A stretch of 64,000 nt of DNA from Rusavskia elegans (GCA_011316305.1 SAUG01000074.1:248001-312000), one strand, 5' to 3'. Shown: positions 20,948 through 33,674, counted from the stretch's first letter. Notes: generated by a model not told the origin, from the letters alone. Program-made: numbers and translations.

Positions 20948-23482
20948 CTAAGCCTGCAGTGCTCCCACGATTGCTGCTGCCAATGTTTTCATGACCTTGT
21001 TGGTAGAATTGTCAGCAACGTCTGTCAGTATACCGACAGCATCCATGTCGTCTAGCTTTTTCCTTGCCTGCTCAAATGCAGGCTCCTGCATCTGTGCAAT
21101 GTTGTTGATACAAACCAATCCACGATGCATTATCTCATGATTCTCATCCGTACAAAGCCCAAGTAAGATCTCCATGCCGCGCTCTTTTGCTACGATACCC
21201 TTGATCACACCTTCGTAACACGTCAACGCAGCTAGAGCGCCTCCAGCAGCTTTCCTCGTAGCCGAGTCCTCGACGTCTGCCAGTGCCAGCAGGATGTGTA
21301 GGCGTCGATCGGCAGCTTTTGACTCGTCCGCGAAGATTTCGATACCAGCAGCACTGGTCGTGAAGTTACACACTAGCTCGGTGGCAGCACGTTGTATCAT
21401 TGCGTTGTTGCTGAGCAGGAGATCTTCGATGATACCGAGGGTTTGGCGGATGATTACGACGGTCGCCTCATCTGAAGGTGCTGACGCCAGGTTGGTGAGT
21501 GCAAGTAGCGCTTCGAACGTTGGGAGTAAATCACGCGGGCCCTCTAATGATTCGGCTTCATTTTGTGTGAGAAGGGATAATATTGGTCTGGTGGCGGAGG
21601 TGAGGGGTGGCGAGCCGGCAGCCGGAAATACAAGAGTCGGATCGATTGAGATGAGTATTCGGGCAAGACCATGCGCCACAGCACGTCGAGCTTGCTTATC
21701 TATATCTGATACGCCTGTGATGGCAGTGTACTTCATCAGGAGAAGCCGTGCTCCTCCTTGTTGTGCGATCGTTCCTCGAAGGGCGGGGGTCCGAGTAAGG
21801 GAGAGCATGATGTTAGCAACAACAGCGGTAGATGCGGGCGATAGGTGATCGCTAATGGCGACGAGGGTGGTAACCGCGCCAGCTTCGACGACGGTCTTAC
21901 AACGTCTTGATACCGCAGCGTCTTCCTCCAGCGGGTCTGGCTTGGCGTCGGATTTGGAGGCACTGGCGTAGGCTTTAAGCTGATTCATCTTCTTTTGCTC
22001 TTCAGAAAGGACCGGCAAATATCGAGTCAAATGATCAATTAGGGTCAAAGCACCAAAGATTGTGGTTGCTCCTGGCCGGCTGGCTTTTAGAGAATCCATG
22101 AGTCTAGCCAAGAACAAGCGGTCGTCGATGAGCTCTTCCTTCACGGTGGGCTGTAGCGATGCGTAGGCAAGGCCTTCGATCGAGCTCTGTTTGTTCGCTT
22201 CTCGCGGGTCTGCAAGCAATTTCTTGAACATTGGGACCAGATTATTGACTTCAGTCTTTTCCTGCGTATTGTTTCCACTGGTATCTTTGGCGGGTTCGGT
22301 AGGATACAGTGCTTTTGTCAGGATGACCGCTGCAAGGCCCGATCGATCTTGCTTGCCTTTATCCATAACGAGCCGCAACCACGGAAGACAGTGTTTCTTG
22401 ATGGCGGCCCTACAGCCGCTGTCTAGACATGCTGCACTCAGCATGTTCAAAGCCGCTTGTTCCACCTTTTCGGACTTATTCTTCTTATCCAGCAAGGGTA
22501 TCAGAGATGGGAGGAAGCCCTCTGTCAGGAAAAGAGCGATGGCCTGGGTGGGGACAAGTGGGAAGACCGCGGCAGCAGCGGAAAAGGCAAGGACAAGGTC
22601 TTCCCCATGACCTTTGGTGATACGGCTGGGTATGAATCGTGCTACATATGTTTGGCCTTTTTCTCCGGAGAGTTCTAGGTATTTTGCAGTTGCCAGAGTA
22701 GCCTGACTCCTGACTTCGGCAGGCTGCCGATAATCTAATGAGCATAGTATGGCTTCAAAGATTTCCTCATCGATGAATGGGTGTAGTCGTCCCGCATCCG
22801 CTGCAAGAAGTCTTGCTATTCCCTTCAACGCTCTTCCGTCATCGTCATGGCCCACTGCCAGTAGCTTTGCCAAAAATAGCTGGAAGACATCGGCTTCAAC
22901 CTTCACTCTCTCGGATTGTTTTGACCAAGCTGATGGTTGCAGAACGATTTCGGCAATACTGTTGGCTGACTTGTCCCCAATGTCGTAGACCTGCTCGAAG
23001 GCTGCTGTTGAACCATCCAACAGCAGCTTAGCCAGAGCACTCTTTGCGACCACTGATTCACGTAGGAGTCCTGCCACAATTCCATCTTGTATCTCCTTAG
23101 ACTTGATCGTTCTCTCTTTGATGACCAGATCTAGGCATTCTGTGGCGACATTTCCTGGGACCTGCGCTGATCGATCCAGATAATCCAGAGCTTCCTTGCC
23201 CGCCTCTTCATCTTGTTCACGTACGAACTTTACGCACAGCTTCTGCAGAGCATGGACTGAATCATCGGATTGGATTTTCAGGAAGGCGGCTTTGACATTT
23301 GGGTTCTCCGGAGCAAGGGAAGCAGCTTCTCGAAGTGCTCGAGAGCCATCCTGCCGACACAGTCAGCGACTGAGGCAGGCCGTATTCGGGGAGCCATTGA
23401 CCTCCGCCCGGCCAGACGCAACAAATTCGACTGCTTGAGCTGCAAGATTCACAGCTCGCTCGTCGTGGGTCTTATTTGACAT
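20948..23482 (-). CDS. she4: UNC-45/She4/Cro1-type myosin chaperone
   Basis: Two exons, 23402..23482 and 20948..23350 (51-nt intron, phase 0), give 827 residues. The protein is built of armadillo/HEAT-like helices. The region around residues 300-420 (ALNMLSAACLDSGCRAAIKK, SGLAAVILTKALYP) and the UCS part toward the C-terminus (RAATELVCNFTTSAAGIEIF, RKAAGGALAALTCYEG, HRGLVCINNIAQ) match UNC-45, yeast She4 and fission-yeast Rng3. The UCS domain folds and stabilises myosin motor domains in the cytoplasm; that role is inferred. The N-terminus (ERAVNLAAQAVEFVASG) has only a degenerate remnant of the TPR region of animal UNC-45, as is usual in fungi. The start is the first ATG after an in-frame gap and is preceded by a 427-bp divergent promoter shared with TFB4. 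Confidence 0.85.
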
Positions 23483-23909
23483 TTGGCCTGATTGAACGCG
23501 ACTGACGTGAATAGGTAAGGGGGCATCGACGAGTGTACAAGAAGTCCGCAGAAACTCCACTAGCCTGTAGTGCAACGTTCCACTATGGCAAGTTGTCATG
23601 TACACTGAAGTGTCGACGTGTCATTCTCGAGTAGGACAAGGATTACAGCCAGCATGAACGGTTCAGCATAGGTGACCACAGATATCCTGCACGAGCCGCT
23701 GCTGACATACATAAAACTTCGGAGATAAAAAACGATAGCGGAGATTAACTGACTACACACTCACTACACAACCTCGGTCTCATATTATATCGACGTTCCT
23801 GGTGCTCCTAGGCCTACTTCAACGGCGATGCTGGTCTCTGTGCTATGAAGCCATGCTCTTGCTTGGGCTCTGAGGTCATTCTGCTCTATTCCATCAACCC
23901 CGAATCAAA
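23483..23909. promoter_or_regulatory. Divergent promoter between she4 and TFB4
   Basis: A 427-bp interval between two conserved genes transcribed away from each other. Both promoters must lie here. No individual factor site can be named with confidence. Confidence 0.45.
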
Positions 23910-25245
23910 ATGGACAACCTCGACGGCTCCGACCACTACAGCAAGCCCTCCGAAGGTCAAATTCCCTTCTTCCTCCCTCCCGAAACCACAACAGCTAACA
24001 TACAAATGCATACAGAACCCCCAATCTCCCTCCTCACCATAATCCTCGACACACACCCCTCCGCCTGGGCCCTCCTCTCCCCCACCCTCCCCTTCTCCAC
24101 CTTCCTCGCCCACCTCCTCGTCTTCATAAACGCCCACCTAGCCTGCAACAACAGCAACCAAATCTGCCTCATAGCCGCTCACCCTCAGCGCGCCGAATTC
24201 CTCTACCCTTCTCCATCTCCTTCCGCTGGTGCCCCTAACCAGGAAAACGGACACCCCGCAAAACAGCAAAGCGAAACAACCTCAGAAGCAAACCACTACC
24301 GGCCCTTCCTCTCCCTCCAACAAACTCTCCTCACCTCCCTCACCACCCTCCTCATCCAGCACCCCTCTTCAGCCCAAAACCCACCCACCCCCTCCATCGC
24401 CCTCTCCGGCGCCCTCACCCTAGCCCTAACCTACCACAACCGCCTCTTCTCCTCCCTCTCAACCTCCAAAAACGTCCCATCTTCCACTACCACCACCACC
24501 ACCAACGCCCCCAACCCCACCACCCACAAAACCTCCGCCCTACACTCCCGCATCCTCCTCATATCCCTCACCGGCTCCCTAAGCTCCCAGTACATCCCCC
24601 TCACAAACACAATCTTCGCCTGCCAACGCCTGCAAATCCCCATTTCCGTCGCGAAACTCTCCGGCGACGCCGCGTTTTTGGAGCAAGCGAGCGATTCCAC
24701 CAGGGGCACGTATCTGAATATCAAGCATCCGAGGGGGATATTACAGTATCTCATGATGGCGTTCTTGTCGGAACCTTTGTCGAATGGAAGTGGCGGAGGA
24801 GGGGGAGGGGGGGGAAAGGGGGAGGACGGGGCAGGTGGTAGTATACTACGGCATGTTGGCGAAAGCGGGGTGGATTTCCGGGCGGCCTGTTTTTGTCATC
24901 GGAGGGTGGTGGAGAGGGGGTGGGTTTGTAGTGTTTGTTTGAGTAGTATGTCGTCCTCCAACTTCTTTTACTCAAACCTGACCTCCTCCTTCAACCCCCG
25001 TCTTTCTCATTCCCCGATTAGACAATCAACAAGACTCCGTTCAGATGCTGATGATATCCGCAAATCTAGTATTTTGCTCTCCCCCTTCAGACGCCATCTG
25101 CCTCACCTGCGGTACGCAGCTCAAACTCGGCAACTACGGCCAGAAACCAGTCGTGGTAGCACGGAAGAAGAAGAAACGGAAGAACAGGCTGGACGGTGCG
25201 AATGGAGGGGATACAGGAAGCGGTGCTGCCACGCCGGTCCCTTGA
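23910..25245 (+). CDS. TFB4: TFIIH core subunit TFB4/p34
   Basis: Two exons, 23910..24945 and 25070..25245, join in phase 1 to 403 residues. The N-terminal von Willebrand-like region includes ISLLTIILDTHPSAWALL and LAHLLVFINAHLACNN. The central part LHSRILLISLTGSLSSQYIPL and CQRLQIPISVAKLSGDAAFLEQASD is typical of TFB4. The C-terminal zinc module is rebuilt across the intron: VDFRAACFCHRRVVERGWVC, then CLSIFC and DAICLTCGT. TFB4 is a structural subunit of the TFIIH core used in transcription initiation and nucleotide-excision repair. Two low-complexity insertions (a Thr/Asn/Pro stretch near residue 195 and a Gly run near residue 295) make it longer than the yeast protein (338). Codons in the first half are unusually C-rich. 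Confidence 0.92.
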
Positions 25246-25446
25246 TCAGTCGGTTTACGGTTACCTTTCACGATATCAAGTCACAGGGGCCATCGTCCGC
25301 CCATGTCTACGCAGAAGCGCATCACACCTTAGGTGTAAAGCATAGCAATTGGGGTATCGTCTAGGAGTCGTTCTTGCGCAATTGCCCACTTTTAATACAT
25401 GTCATCCGAGGCCACCCTCGATCCACAAGGCCAGCCATTAGCCAAG

Positions 25447-27727
25447 TTAAAAACCCAGCCCTTTATCAGAAGCACGAGAGCTCTGTGATCGCAACTCCAT
25501 GCCAGCAATCTCATCTGCGATACTCGTCCTCGATCCGTATACCTCTCGCATCTTCGTCTTAAAGACCACCTTGTATGACTCGTTAGGATTTTGACCATCA
25601 CAAGTACAATCGAAGGAGGGAGGCAAACCGGCGGGAGGGCCCCGAGTGCGCTTTTGCCGCTTGGCTGGCTGTTCGGGCGATGGCGAGATTTCCGCATTGC
25701 CCGGCCATGTTGAGTGATGGCCCGCGGGCCAGGTGGGTACCCGGTGATATTTGATCGAACGGCCGCCAGAGACGACTTTGTTGCTTTCTTTGCTGCGGGA
25801 CATGACAGACCGAGGTTTGCTCTCTTCTGACGACATGGATGCCATAGCCTGCTCAATCAGTATGTACTTTATGGAGAGGGTGCATGGTCCCCCAGGATTA
25901 CTTGAGACGGCGGAGTTCAATGACTTACAAAAGAGTCAGTGTTGTGAGCGAAGTATAGCCAGATGCCATCGTTTGTCTTCTTGACGCCCAGAACACCGAT
26001 GCCACCCGCAGAGTAGCTGTTCTTGACGCTCGGATGACCTGCGGGCAGATAGTTAGTTTCACAATTAGATTGCCGGGGGTTAGGTGAATACCCATGAAGT
26101 CTCTCTCGACGAAGCTCTTCACTGCTGAATCGTCATCAGTAGACTCAGATCCACCTCGCTTGCCCTTCCTTGTCGAGGTGTACAAGCGGTTGGCACAGGT
26201 ACTTGCTGCCATCGTTGTCGCCATATGCTCCCCTGTGCCGCTGGTCACGGTAGCCACGCTTGTCTTCTCTGGGTCATCTACCTCGAGGGGTACGACGGCA
26301 GTACCAACTCCGACCAGTGCTGCGGGACCAATCCTACCTCGGTGCTTCATGCCGATGCCGCCGGAAGATGAACCAGCTGCAATGTTTCCCAGACAATCGA
26401 TAGCGATGGCGCCAACAGTATCAGTGATATCGTCACAAAGACTGACTGCCTCCTTTTCTTTCATACCCTGCTGGCTATTGACGGGTGTTTCCGTCTGTAG
26501 CGACAGATCTTTGCGCAGAGTATGGTTGCTTTGCAGAACCGGCAGTGGAACGGCTGCGAGAGTAAAGTCCTCGCCTCCGGTACTTGGTGGATAAACCGTG
26601 GACTGTGGAAGGGATCCTGGCGAACTTTGGAGTATTCGCCGTGTCACTGGAGGATCGTCGTCCACAAATGCGTCTGCATCCTCACCTTCTTGACCTTTAT
26701 CCGGCTGACCATCGTTACCCTGATATTGTCCAGCCCAAGTTATATGAGGCGGTGTCGGAGTCATGGCAGCGTCCATACCCATTCGCTTGATTGGTGGAGT
26801 AGCTGCGGGATCATAACCTGTAAAATGTCAGACGTCCTTTCACCGACTACTCTAGTCCACATACCCAATGGAGATGTTCTCCCAGGCGTCGACGTTTGTG
26901 ATGTGCCTGGTGAGTACTGTTCTGACAAAGGTAATCGGCTTTGTTGTCCAGGAGGTGCTGGGTACTGGAGTCTCTCATTCTCATCGGAATCCTCTGCGTC
27001 ATCCTGTGGAGCCTCACCAGTCTCAGACCCTTCAATAATTTGCGACACCCGACTCTCGGCTGCCTTCAGATCCCGAGCCCATTTCAGCCAGCGCTCTCGA
27101 GCAGCGTGCGAGACCAGACCATCAGGGGAAAGAACGGGCATATGAAGGGATTCAGCAAAATCCGTAGCACCTGGACCAGCAAGGAGATTAGGCGGGACAC
27201 GACGCAGTGACAAAGGCTTGGCCGAGTAATCGAGGATGAGGCGAGCAAGGTGAATGGGATGCTGAATTTCTGGTATGGACGTGAGCAAGCGAAGACTACC
27301 GGAAGGGTGGTAGGAGCAGACTCACGTCCAACAGCGCCGACTGCTCCACTCCGTCCAAAATGATCGACGATCGTTGCATCACATTCAACTGTACCATCGA
27401 GGGATAAGTTGCTTCCGTAGCCAGCATTGGTGATCTCCTTGTCTTCAAGGATTCTGATGGCGACTTCGACGGCGTCAACAGCTCCGCCGCCTTCGCTCAG
27501 AACATTCATGGCGGCTTTGGCAGCACTAGAGTACATTCCTGTTAGCCGTGTATTTCCACGCAAGATTGGTGCCAGGCTGTGATTTGTGCCCAAGGGGAGG
27601 AGCGGTAGACGTACTGCTCACAAGCTTGAAGGTGGATCCTCTCATTCTGAATGCTGTGGTATCCGGCACCGGCATGCACAAAGACGGCGCAGACGTCTCC
27701 GCCCTGCCGTCGTCGACGAGTGTTCAT
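25447..27727 (-). CDS. TASP1: Taspase-like threonine aspartase (asparaginase-2 fold)
   Basis: Six exons on the minus strand, 27615..27727, 27326..27525, 26865..27269, 26092..26817, 25929..26038 and 25447..25848, give 651 residues with all phases consistent. The N-terminal half carries the Ntn-hydrolase alpha-subunit motifs VFVHAGAGYHS, ITNAGYGSNLSLDG and ECDATIVD. After an acidic, disordered insertion (about residues 150-365) comes TDTVGAIAIDCLGN, where Thr373 is the expected autocleavage site and nucleophile, then SSSGGIGMKHRGRIGPAALVG. This layout is that of threonine aspartase 1, which in animals cleaves transcription regulators after Asp; fungal targets are unknown. The C-terminal 130 residues are basic and extra. 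The shared fold also covers L-asparaginases, but the long insertion favours taspase. Confidence 0.88.
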
Positions 27728-28740
27728 GTGTCCCAAGGCAGCGTCGGCCGGCCCGTCGACATCGAAGCCCGCCAGATTGTAGGTAGTGTTTCGCTTCTTG
27801 CGCGATCGGTACCGATGTACGACTCTCTCGCGGAAGCTGTGGATGATCTTCCAGACGATGTTCAAAGCAGTGTTTGTGGAAGCCAGGATACAGGCAGTGT
27901 TGGCTGCAGTGAAGGGTCGGCGATACGTTGGACAATATGGAGGTTGAAGCAATAAGCCGAGGGACTGGAGGCTTTCCCTTGACGATCTAGACGACGACTG
28001 GAATGGGCAAGAGGACAGGATCACAACCAGATTCAGATTATGAGATTGATGATATTCAATAAAGGTCAAAGTCGCGAGCTCGCTAGTGATGAATGATGAT
28101 GGCAGGGCGAGCGACGTGCATTTACCCCGATTCTTGACCGGCCACTTGAATAAACACCATATGCGTATTAATGCTGAGATAAAGATGAGAAAGAGTGAGA
28201 GGTCGTAGGAATGGACTGGGATGATGCCAAAGTGAATCAAACAAAATAGACCGGCACTGCCTGCGATCGATCACGCAGAGTCCATCCGCGTTGGTCGGCT
28301 CGCTCCTGCTGATGAGCCAGATCCCGGCACACGTATGTTTGCCATCGCTCCTGCATTCTAGTATTCTACATGCGTGGATTCGTATCTCACTTGAGAAGGT
28401 CGTCCTCGGTGTGTTGAGGGATCAATCGCTGATACGGGCGTACAGCAGTCGGTACCTCGATTTGGGATTTCGTTCTGACGATTGCTTCACTGTCTCAGGA
28501 AGACTAAGCTACGAACGATCTAGCGTTGTATGTCTATCAATCATCTTCATTGCTGGGAAGGAGGAGCATTAGGACGTCAGGAAGAATGGTCATGTTTCTC
28601 TTCCTGGCGAAACAAATTATCCAACCTTCCCTCTCGATGATGTACACCTAATCATCATAATGTGCCTGTCATGAAGACTCTCAAATCTCCCCCCCTTGCG
28701 CTGTCAACAATGGAAGGATCCACCACCTCTTCGCCTCCTT
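27728..28740. other. Intergenic region, no gene seen
   Basis: Promoter of the taspase gene and 3' side of the next minus-strand gene. A long open frame on the minus strand (to 28240) runs in phase with the first taspase exon, but it has no credible homology and probably lies in the 5' untranslated part. Confidence 0.45.
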
Positions 28741-29405
28741 TTACTCCTCCTCCCTCTTCTCCTTCTTCTCCCCGCTTCCTTCCTTCTCACTCTCTTCGCT
28801 CTCAAACACCCAGTCCGGAGGCCCATAACGCTTCGGATACCAATTCATGATGTCCGTGTAGCCGTCAAGTAGTTCGTTATACTTGTCCATTGACGACTGA
28901 AGCTGCTCTAGCTCCCGCGGCAGTCCTCCCATTGATTCGTCGTCATGACTGTCATTGCCGTCTTCAATGCTATCGCATTCAGCAACATCATCCTCTTCAG
29001 CCTCATCCTCATCCTCGTCCTCACTTTCGGGTTCTGGCGGTAGTTCATCAAAGGGTATCTCGCGTCCACTGACGATGGCCTCCGCTAGAAACCGCGCTCA
29101 TTAGAAGTCCTCCAAGGCTAAGGAGAGAAAGACTTACTGCGCTCAACCACTTCCAGTAGATTTGTGAGTAATCCGATGATAGCTTCCTTCATTTCGCGGT
29201 TGTTGCGCAAGCGGTGATCTAGTGGGTTTCGCTTCTCGCAGAAAAGGCCATGGATCCCGGCCCAACGGATATAGCGACATCCAAGGATATCGACGTTTTC
29301 AGCTGAGATACGCTCGGCGTATTTATGTTCGCTGGACAAAACGGCTTTGAGGGATCTGAAAGCTTGCATGATCGATTCGTGCGATGCGCGCAGAGTCTGT
29401 GTCAT
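28741..29405 (-). CDS. Short protein with the same N-terminal domain as the NLR-like gene at 39-43.6 kb
   Basis: Two exons, 29138..29405 and 28741..29084, join in phase 1 to 203 residues. The first exon encodes 89 residues containing RWAG, PLDHRLR and LLTNLL. It aligns without gaps to the first exon of the large gene starting at 43596, which has RFNIWAG, SLDYRLR and HILQYLA; both exons are 268 nt and both end in phase 1. The second exon encodes an acidic stretch (about residues 100-140), a helical segment (LEQLQSSMDKYNELLDGYTD), a short WYPKRYGPPDW motif and a Lys/Glu-rich end. Fungal zinc-finger and STAND proteins often start with this kind of helical domain. A solo copy could act as a partner or decoy, but that is inference. 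The biochemical function is unknown. Confidence 0.75.
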
Positions 29406-30333
29406 GGTTGAGGGAGTATGTGGTGTTCAGTTGGAGTGATGAGTAGTTATACGATGAAGGCGAGCACAGGGGCGGTGAAGACAATAATCGAAGAATGGAC
29501 GGAATCGGAAAATTGAATGGTACAGCAGAGAGAGAGAGATAGGGCAGGTTATATATGCGTTCGAAAGAAAGGCACGTGATTGTACTGTTGTGAGAAGGGT
29601 TTGTTTCAAGTAGTTTCAGGCTCGTGGCAAAAACGATACTTGTACTACCTCCTGCACTCGACACATCTTTGAACGCCAAATGTAATTTTCGAACCTTTAT
29701 ACGAGATAAACGTTGCAGAAATGTGCCGGTATCTCTCAATCATGTGTCGAAAAGGCGAAGCGATTGGGCCATGTGAATCTAAGGCTTGATTGTCTCCATA
29801 ATGAGTGCGCATGTCCAGATATATCATTTACTCGATCGGCCTGGTATATTCGAACAGACTAATGTTAGGGAACCATTGGTGCAGCTTGTATGCTACCAAG
29901 ATGCACAAGAACGACAAGGCTGACTTGGTTACCAGCAAGCACATGATCTTGACTGATGAGCTCAACGAGGACAACCTCTTCGCGTTGGTGGAGGTGTATG
30001 TTGAGGAACACGACTGTGGCCCAGCCTGTCCAGAAGCCAGGTGGTGTGGTGCTGTAGATCAGCTGCGACTTGGAGAACGAAACGCTGAAAGGTTTGTCTG
30101 CAATGCCAACCTCCAAATGTAAGCGGTCGCTGATGGAGAGGCACGTGAAGGTCGTCGTTCTCAGCCTTGCTCTAGATGTGTGTGATCGGTCGGCATTGGG
30201 TATTCGACATCTCGACCGCCACCGCAATGATTTGTACTACCAGTGGATGCGATACAATTCAGTTCTCGAGTGCCAGGACTCAAGAAAAGATACGAGCCAA
30301 GCTCATACCCCGGTAAGATAATGGTCATGATCG
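29406..30333. other. Intergenic region with a coding-like but start-less minus-strand frame
   Basis: A minus-strand frame from about 30180 to 29865 reads like a folded protein (LHLEVGIADKPFSVSF, GWATVVFLNIHLHQ) but has no ATG, no convincing splice acceptor and no family I know. It could be a relic or chance. The rest of the interval holds the promoter of the gene starting at 29405 and nothing else recognised. Confidence 0.35.
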
Positions 30334-33300
30334 TCATTCTATGGTCAAATCAATGATTTCAACCTTCGAGACACCTTCTCTTGGCTTATTTGGGAGTACA
30401 TTCGTCGAAGATGCATGCGGCTGAGTCACTGCTCCCAATAGACTTCTCCGGGCAGCCTGCTGGGCTTTTGCTAGAATTGCGGTAGGAAATGGTACTGGCT
30501 GGTTCATTGTACTGATCGGCGTCTTTCGAGTCAATGAACGGGCCGGCGCCTCCACTGCCGCTTCTAGCTTCCCATCTGCAGCTGAACCAGCTTTTCTTGA
30601 TTTGAGATCAACAGCCCGTTCGTAATATTCACCCAAGATCTTTTGTAAGGCTTCTATGCCAATGGAGATAAAGCTCTTTCCAGCGACACGACATCGTTCT
30701 CGCCAGGCTTTATGATGCTCATGCCATTTCTTTTCGGTCTTGGTCACAACAAGCGTATATAATACCCCGATGTTCGGTATCCAGCGTGCACCCCGAGTGG
30801 GAAAGCTGGTTGGCAAGATGCCGTCGTCGTTTCTCAGCCATTGCAAACCCGCGGGTTCTTTCCTGCGGGTTGGTAAGAAAAGAACTCAACTGTGAGCAAT
30901 CCCCACAGCCGTTACGGCAACCAGTGCGGGCTTGGGCCCAGTCACGCGGTTTTTCTGGTTCAGGTCTGACGTACCGCAGTACATTGGCGTCAATAATACT
31001 CTTGAAGAAGTGCCGAGAGATGGTGTTAGTGAGTGAAAGATTCGCAGAATGTGAAAGCTCAACCATGCGTTTCAGAAGTGGTATGAACATTTTGCCGAAT
31101 GCTGAAGGGTCGGCCGATTTTGATGCTACTACAAGCTGGTCCATGAGGGCTTCACGCTCTTCAGCTAGAATCATAGTCCTGCAATGATCCAGTAGGTCCG
31201 CGACTTCAATAGGTTCTATGAAGTCAACATCTGTCTGCTCAGATGTTCTGCCACCCTCATAATAGTGCCCATACTTTGGCCGTTTCTGAGTGCGCAGATC
31301 ACTTTCAAGTTTGAGCGACGGTACCAGATCTGCAAGGACATCACGGTAAATGTTTTTGGACAAGCCTTCTTTGAACGTGCCCATATTTTCTGCTCTGAAC
31401 AGAAGGACCAGGAAATTAATCGTGAAAGCAGTATTTGTAACGTGCTTCTTCACAAATGGAAGAATACTGAGCGCCGGCGTCAGCTTCATCTATCCAAATC
31501 TGTCCTTGGCACCACGGATGTGGAACCCCGGGATAATACTTACTTCGTGAATAGAAACGCGGGACCATAAGCTTGTATCGTTTCGATAATAGCCTGCGCA
31601 TCCGGCTTACATGTTGTGACCTCGAGCGATAGGATGTCCTCAATTGATTGTCGCAATAGATTGCCGAGAGCATCAGCATCAGACACAGGCAAGGATAAGT
31701 CCTGCTGACTCGCATTGCGCTCTTTCAATGTTTTCGTCACAGCCTCCCATCGTAGGTGTACTTTCGAGACCCGGCCCAGCGCAAGCATGAGACTGCCATC
31801 TGCATTAATATTACGTTCAGAGGGTGATTGTAAGAAGTCCTACCTCGGATACCATTGCACCAGCTCGGTGTTGTTCAGTGTTTCAGCGAAAGCCGGATAG
31901 ATTATAATAGGTAGACATTCTTTTGACGCACTAGACGCTTTATCGAGTAATGTCTGGTTCCTCAGTTGCAAGGCTGCTCTCGCAACGACACCAAGAGAAT
32001 GGTCAGAGAAGGAACTTGAACTACTACTGTGTCTTGATATCCCTGGTCGTTCCTTCGTACTGTTGATACTGGCCGTTAGAATCAGCTGGCATACATGGGT
32101 TAGCTCCGTCCTTCGACGCTCATCTCTCGGATTGTCGTTTACTTCCTCAATCATAGGCCCCAGCCAATCATCAATACTCACAAAGCCGTTTATAGCATGT
32201 TCCAAGAGGAACGGGACCATGTTCTGCCGCGGCATGATGACGATGCAGCTGTTGCGGTAGAAATGTGTGGCTGAGGCTCCCGCATTGCCTGTGTAGCCTT
32301 CGTAATCTTCTTTGTCAGGCGCTCTGTCAAAAGTGTCATCCTGCACGATGTTCTCTGCTTCGATGTCAATGTCGAGTGCAAGTAGCTGACCGTTGGCTCG
32401 ATAGAAGGTTCTCAGTCTGAGGAAATTATCAAAAACCTCAGCAAGCTCGTGGTAATTACCGATCTCGGAACCATAGCCACTGCCCTCATCACTTTCACCG
32501 GAGCCATCGTCGTCGTCGTCGTCGTCACTTTTCCAGTTGTATCCGCGGCGTCCGCCGTAGTGGTCGTAAGGGTCATATCTCTCTTCACAGGAGCCCTCTT
32601 TCGTGTATTCAACGTTTGCAAGCAACAGATCAATATCCAGATTTTCGCACGCCGCTTGAAGGTTCCTGAATTGTTGGGCATCCTTTCCCTTCAGATGGTC
32701 CGACCGAAGATTAGCGTCGGTATATTTGTGATCAAGCATGTATGCAAGAAAGTTGGGAGGTTATTTAAGGTCTTGGCTTGACGGGCCATTCCACAGAGCC
32801 AAATTTCTGACCAGCGTTGCTTGATCATCATTCAGATTGGATGCAGCCTGTCGTGGACCACTTCCAACTTGTATCAGATTGTACGTCAACACCAAGCGAT
32901 GACCCGAGATCACCGGCCGAACAGCATGCTCGACAACCGAATACCTGGCGACGTCAGTATACGTGTAAATTTCAAAGACGAAAAAAGTACCAGGCTACGT
33001 AGGAGTAGCCGAAGTCTGAAGACTCAGCCGTACTCAATGTCAGCTTTCTGCCTCCAAAGCTGGTTTGAACGTCACCGCCAGTGTGTTTTGAAGGCAAGGC
33101 GATGACCAAGGTACCGATCATGCCAGGAACCTTTTCCGTACTGAAAATCGATCAGAACTATTCGCCACGACTGCAACATTTTCACTTACTCGGTATGGCT
33201 GTCAAAGAAGGCTCCCTCATCGTATAACAGGAGTTTGTAAAGTTCGGCTTTGACGGCCATGCTGCCTCCAGCGACACCGAGTGCTTTGGCAACACGCTGA

Positions 33301-33674
33301 AGAATCTGGTCCAATGTTGCTTGCCATGAACGGTTCCGTAGCACGAATTGGTCGGCATTTAGCTCCCAAGTGTCTCTAACCTTGGTGTCGACAAGTGTTT
33401 CACTTCCCTTGCCGAAAGGGGCTTGATGACACGCCTTTTTGAGCTCTACAGCTTCGCGCTCGGAAAGTGGAAGACCTATCGTTCCAAGTCCGTGGACGAC
33501 CAGGCCGGGGTTGGGGGCACTGGCAAGCGTTTCCCCATGCGCAAAAGATCCAAGCCATTTACCCCGGGTTTCTTCCAAACATTGATATAGCTGCGTCTTG
33601 AGTTCAATTGGGTCGGCGTTCATGTCCTCTTTATCGGCTCGACCATAGAAGTGTGATTTGTTTTGAGCAGGCAT
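30334..33674 (-). pseudogene. Broken Fe(II)/2-oxoglutarate-dioxygenase-like (prolyl 4-hydroxylase type) gene
   Basis: Reconstructed exons are 33190..33674, 32991..33140, 31844..32944, 31544..31792 and 30334..31466. The first two exons encode a dioxygenase-like core: LYKLLLYDEGAFFDSHTDTEK with the His-x-Asp iron ligands at residues 160 and 162, LPSKHTGGDV, then EHAVRPVISGHRLVLTYNL with the distal His and the Arg for 2-oxoglutarate. A long helical C-terminal part follows, with GCRNGCGDC near its end. Two lesions are visible. An in-frame TAA at 32761..32763 sits inside conserved sequence. A one-base frame change lies near a run of four C (30765..30768), where the frame TLDTEHR must shift to reach LYTLVVTKTEKKW. 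A transposon sits 94 bp upstream of the start. The family is widespread in filamentous fungi with unknown substrate. A sequencing error could explain the frame change but less easily both. Confidence 0.75.

Noticed and set aside
27728..28240. Upstream extension of the taspase first exon on the minus strand
   Set aside because: The frame is open, but the added sequence has no conservation pattern. The ATG at 27727 directly precedes the conserved VFVHAGAGYHS region.
10390..30215. Recurring TCGATACCTCGAC-like motif in several intergenic regions
   Set aside because: Two exact 13-base matches and several near matches are within what chance allows in 64 kb, and contexts differ. Not called a repeat or operator.
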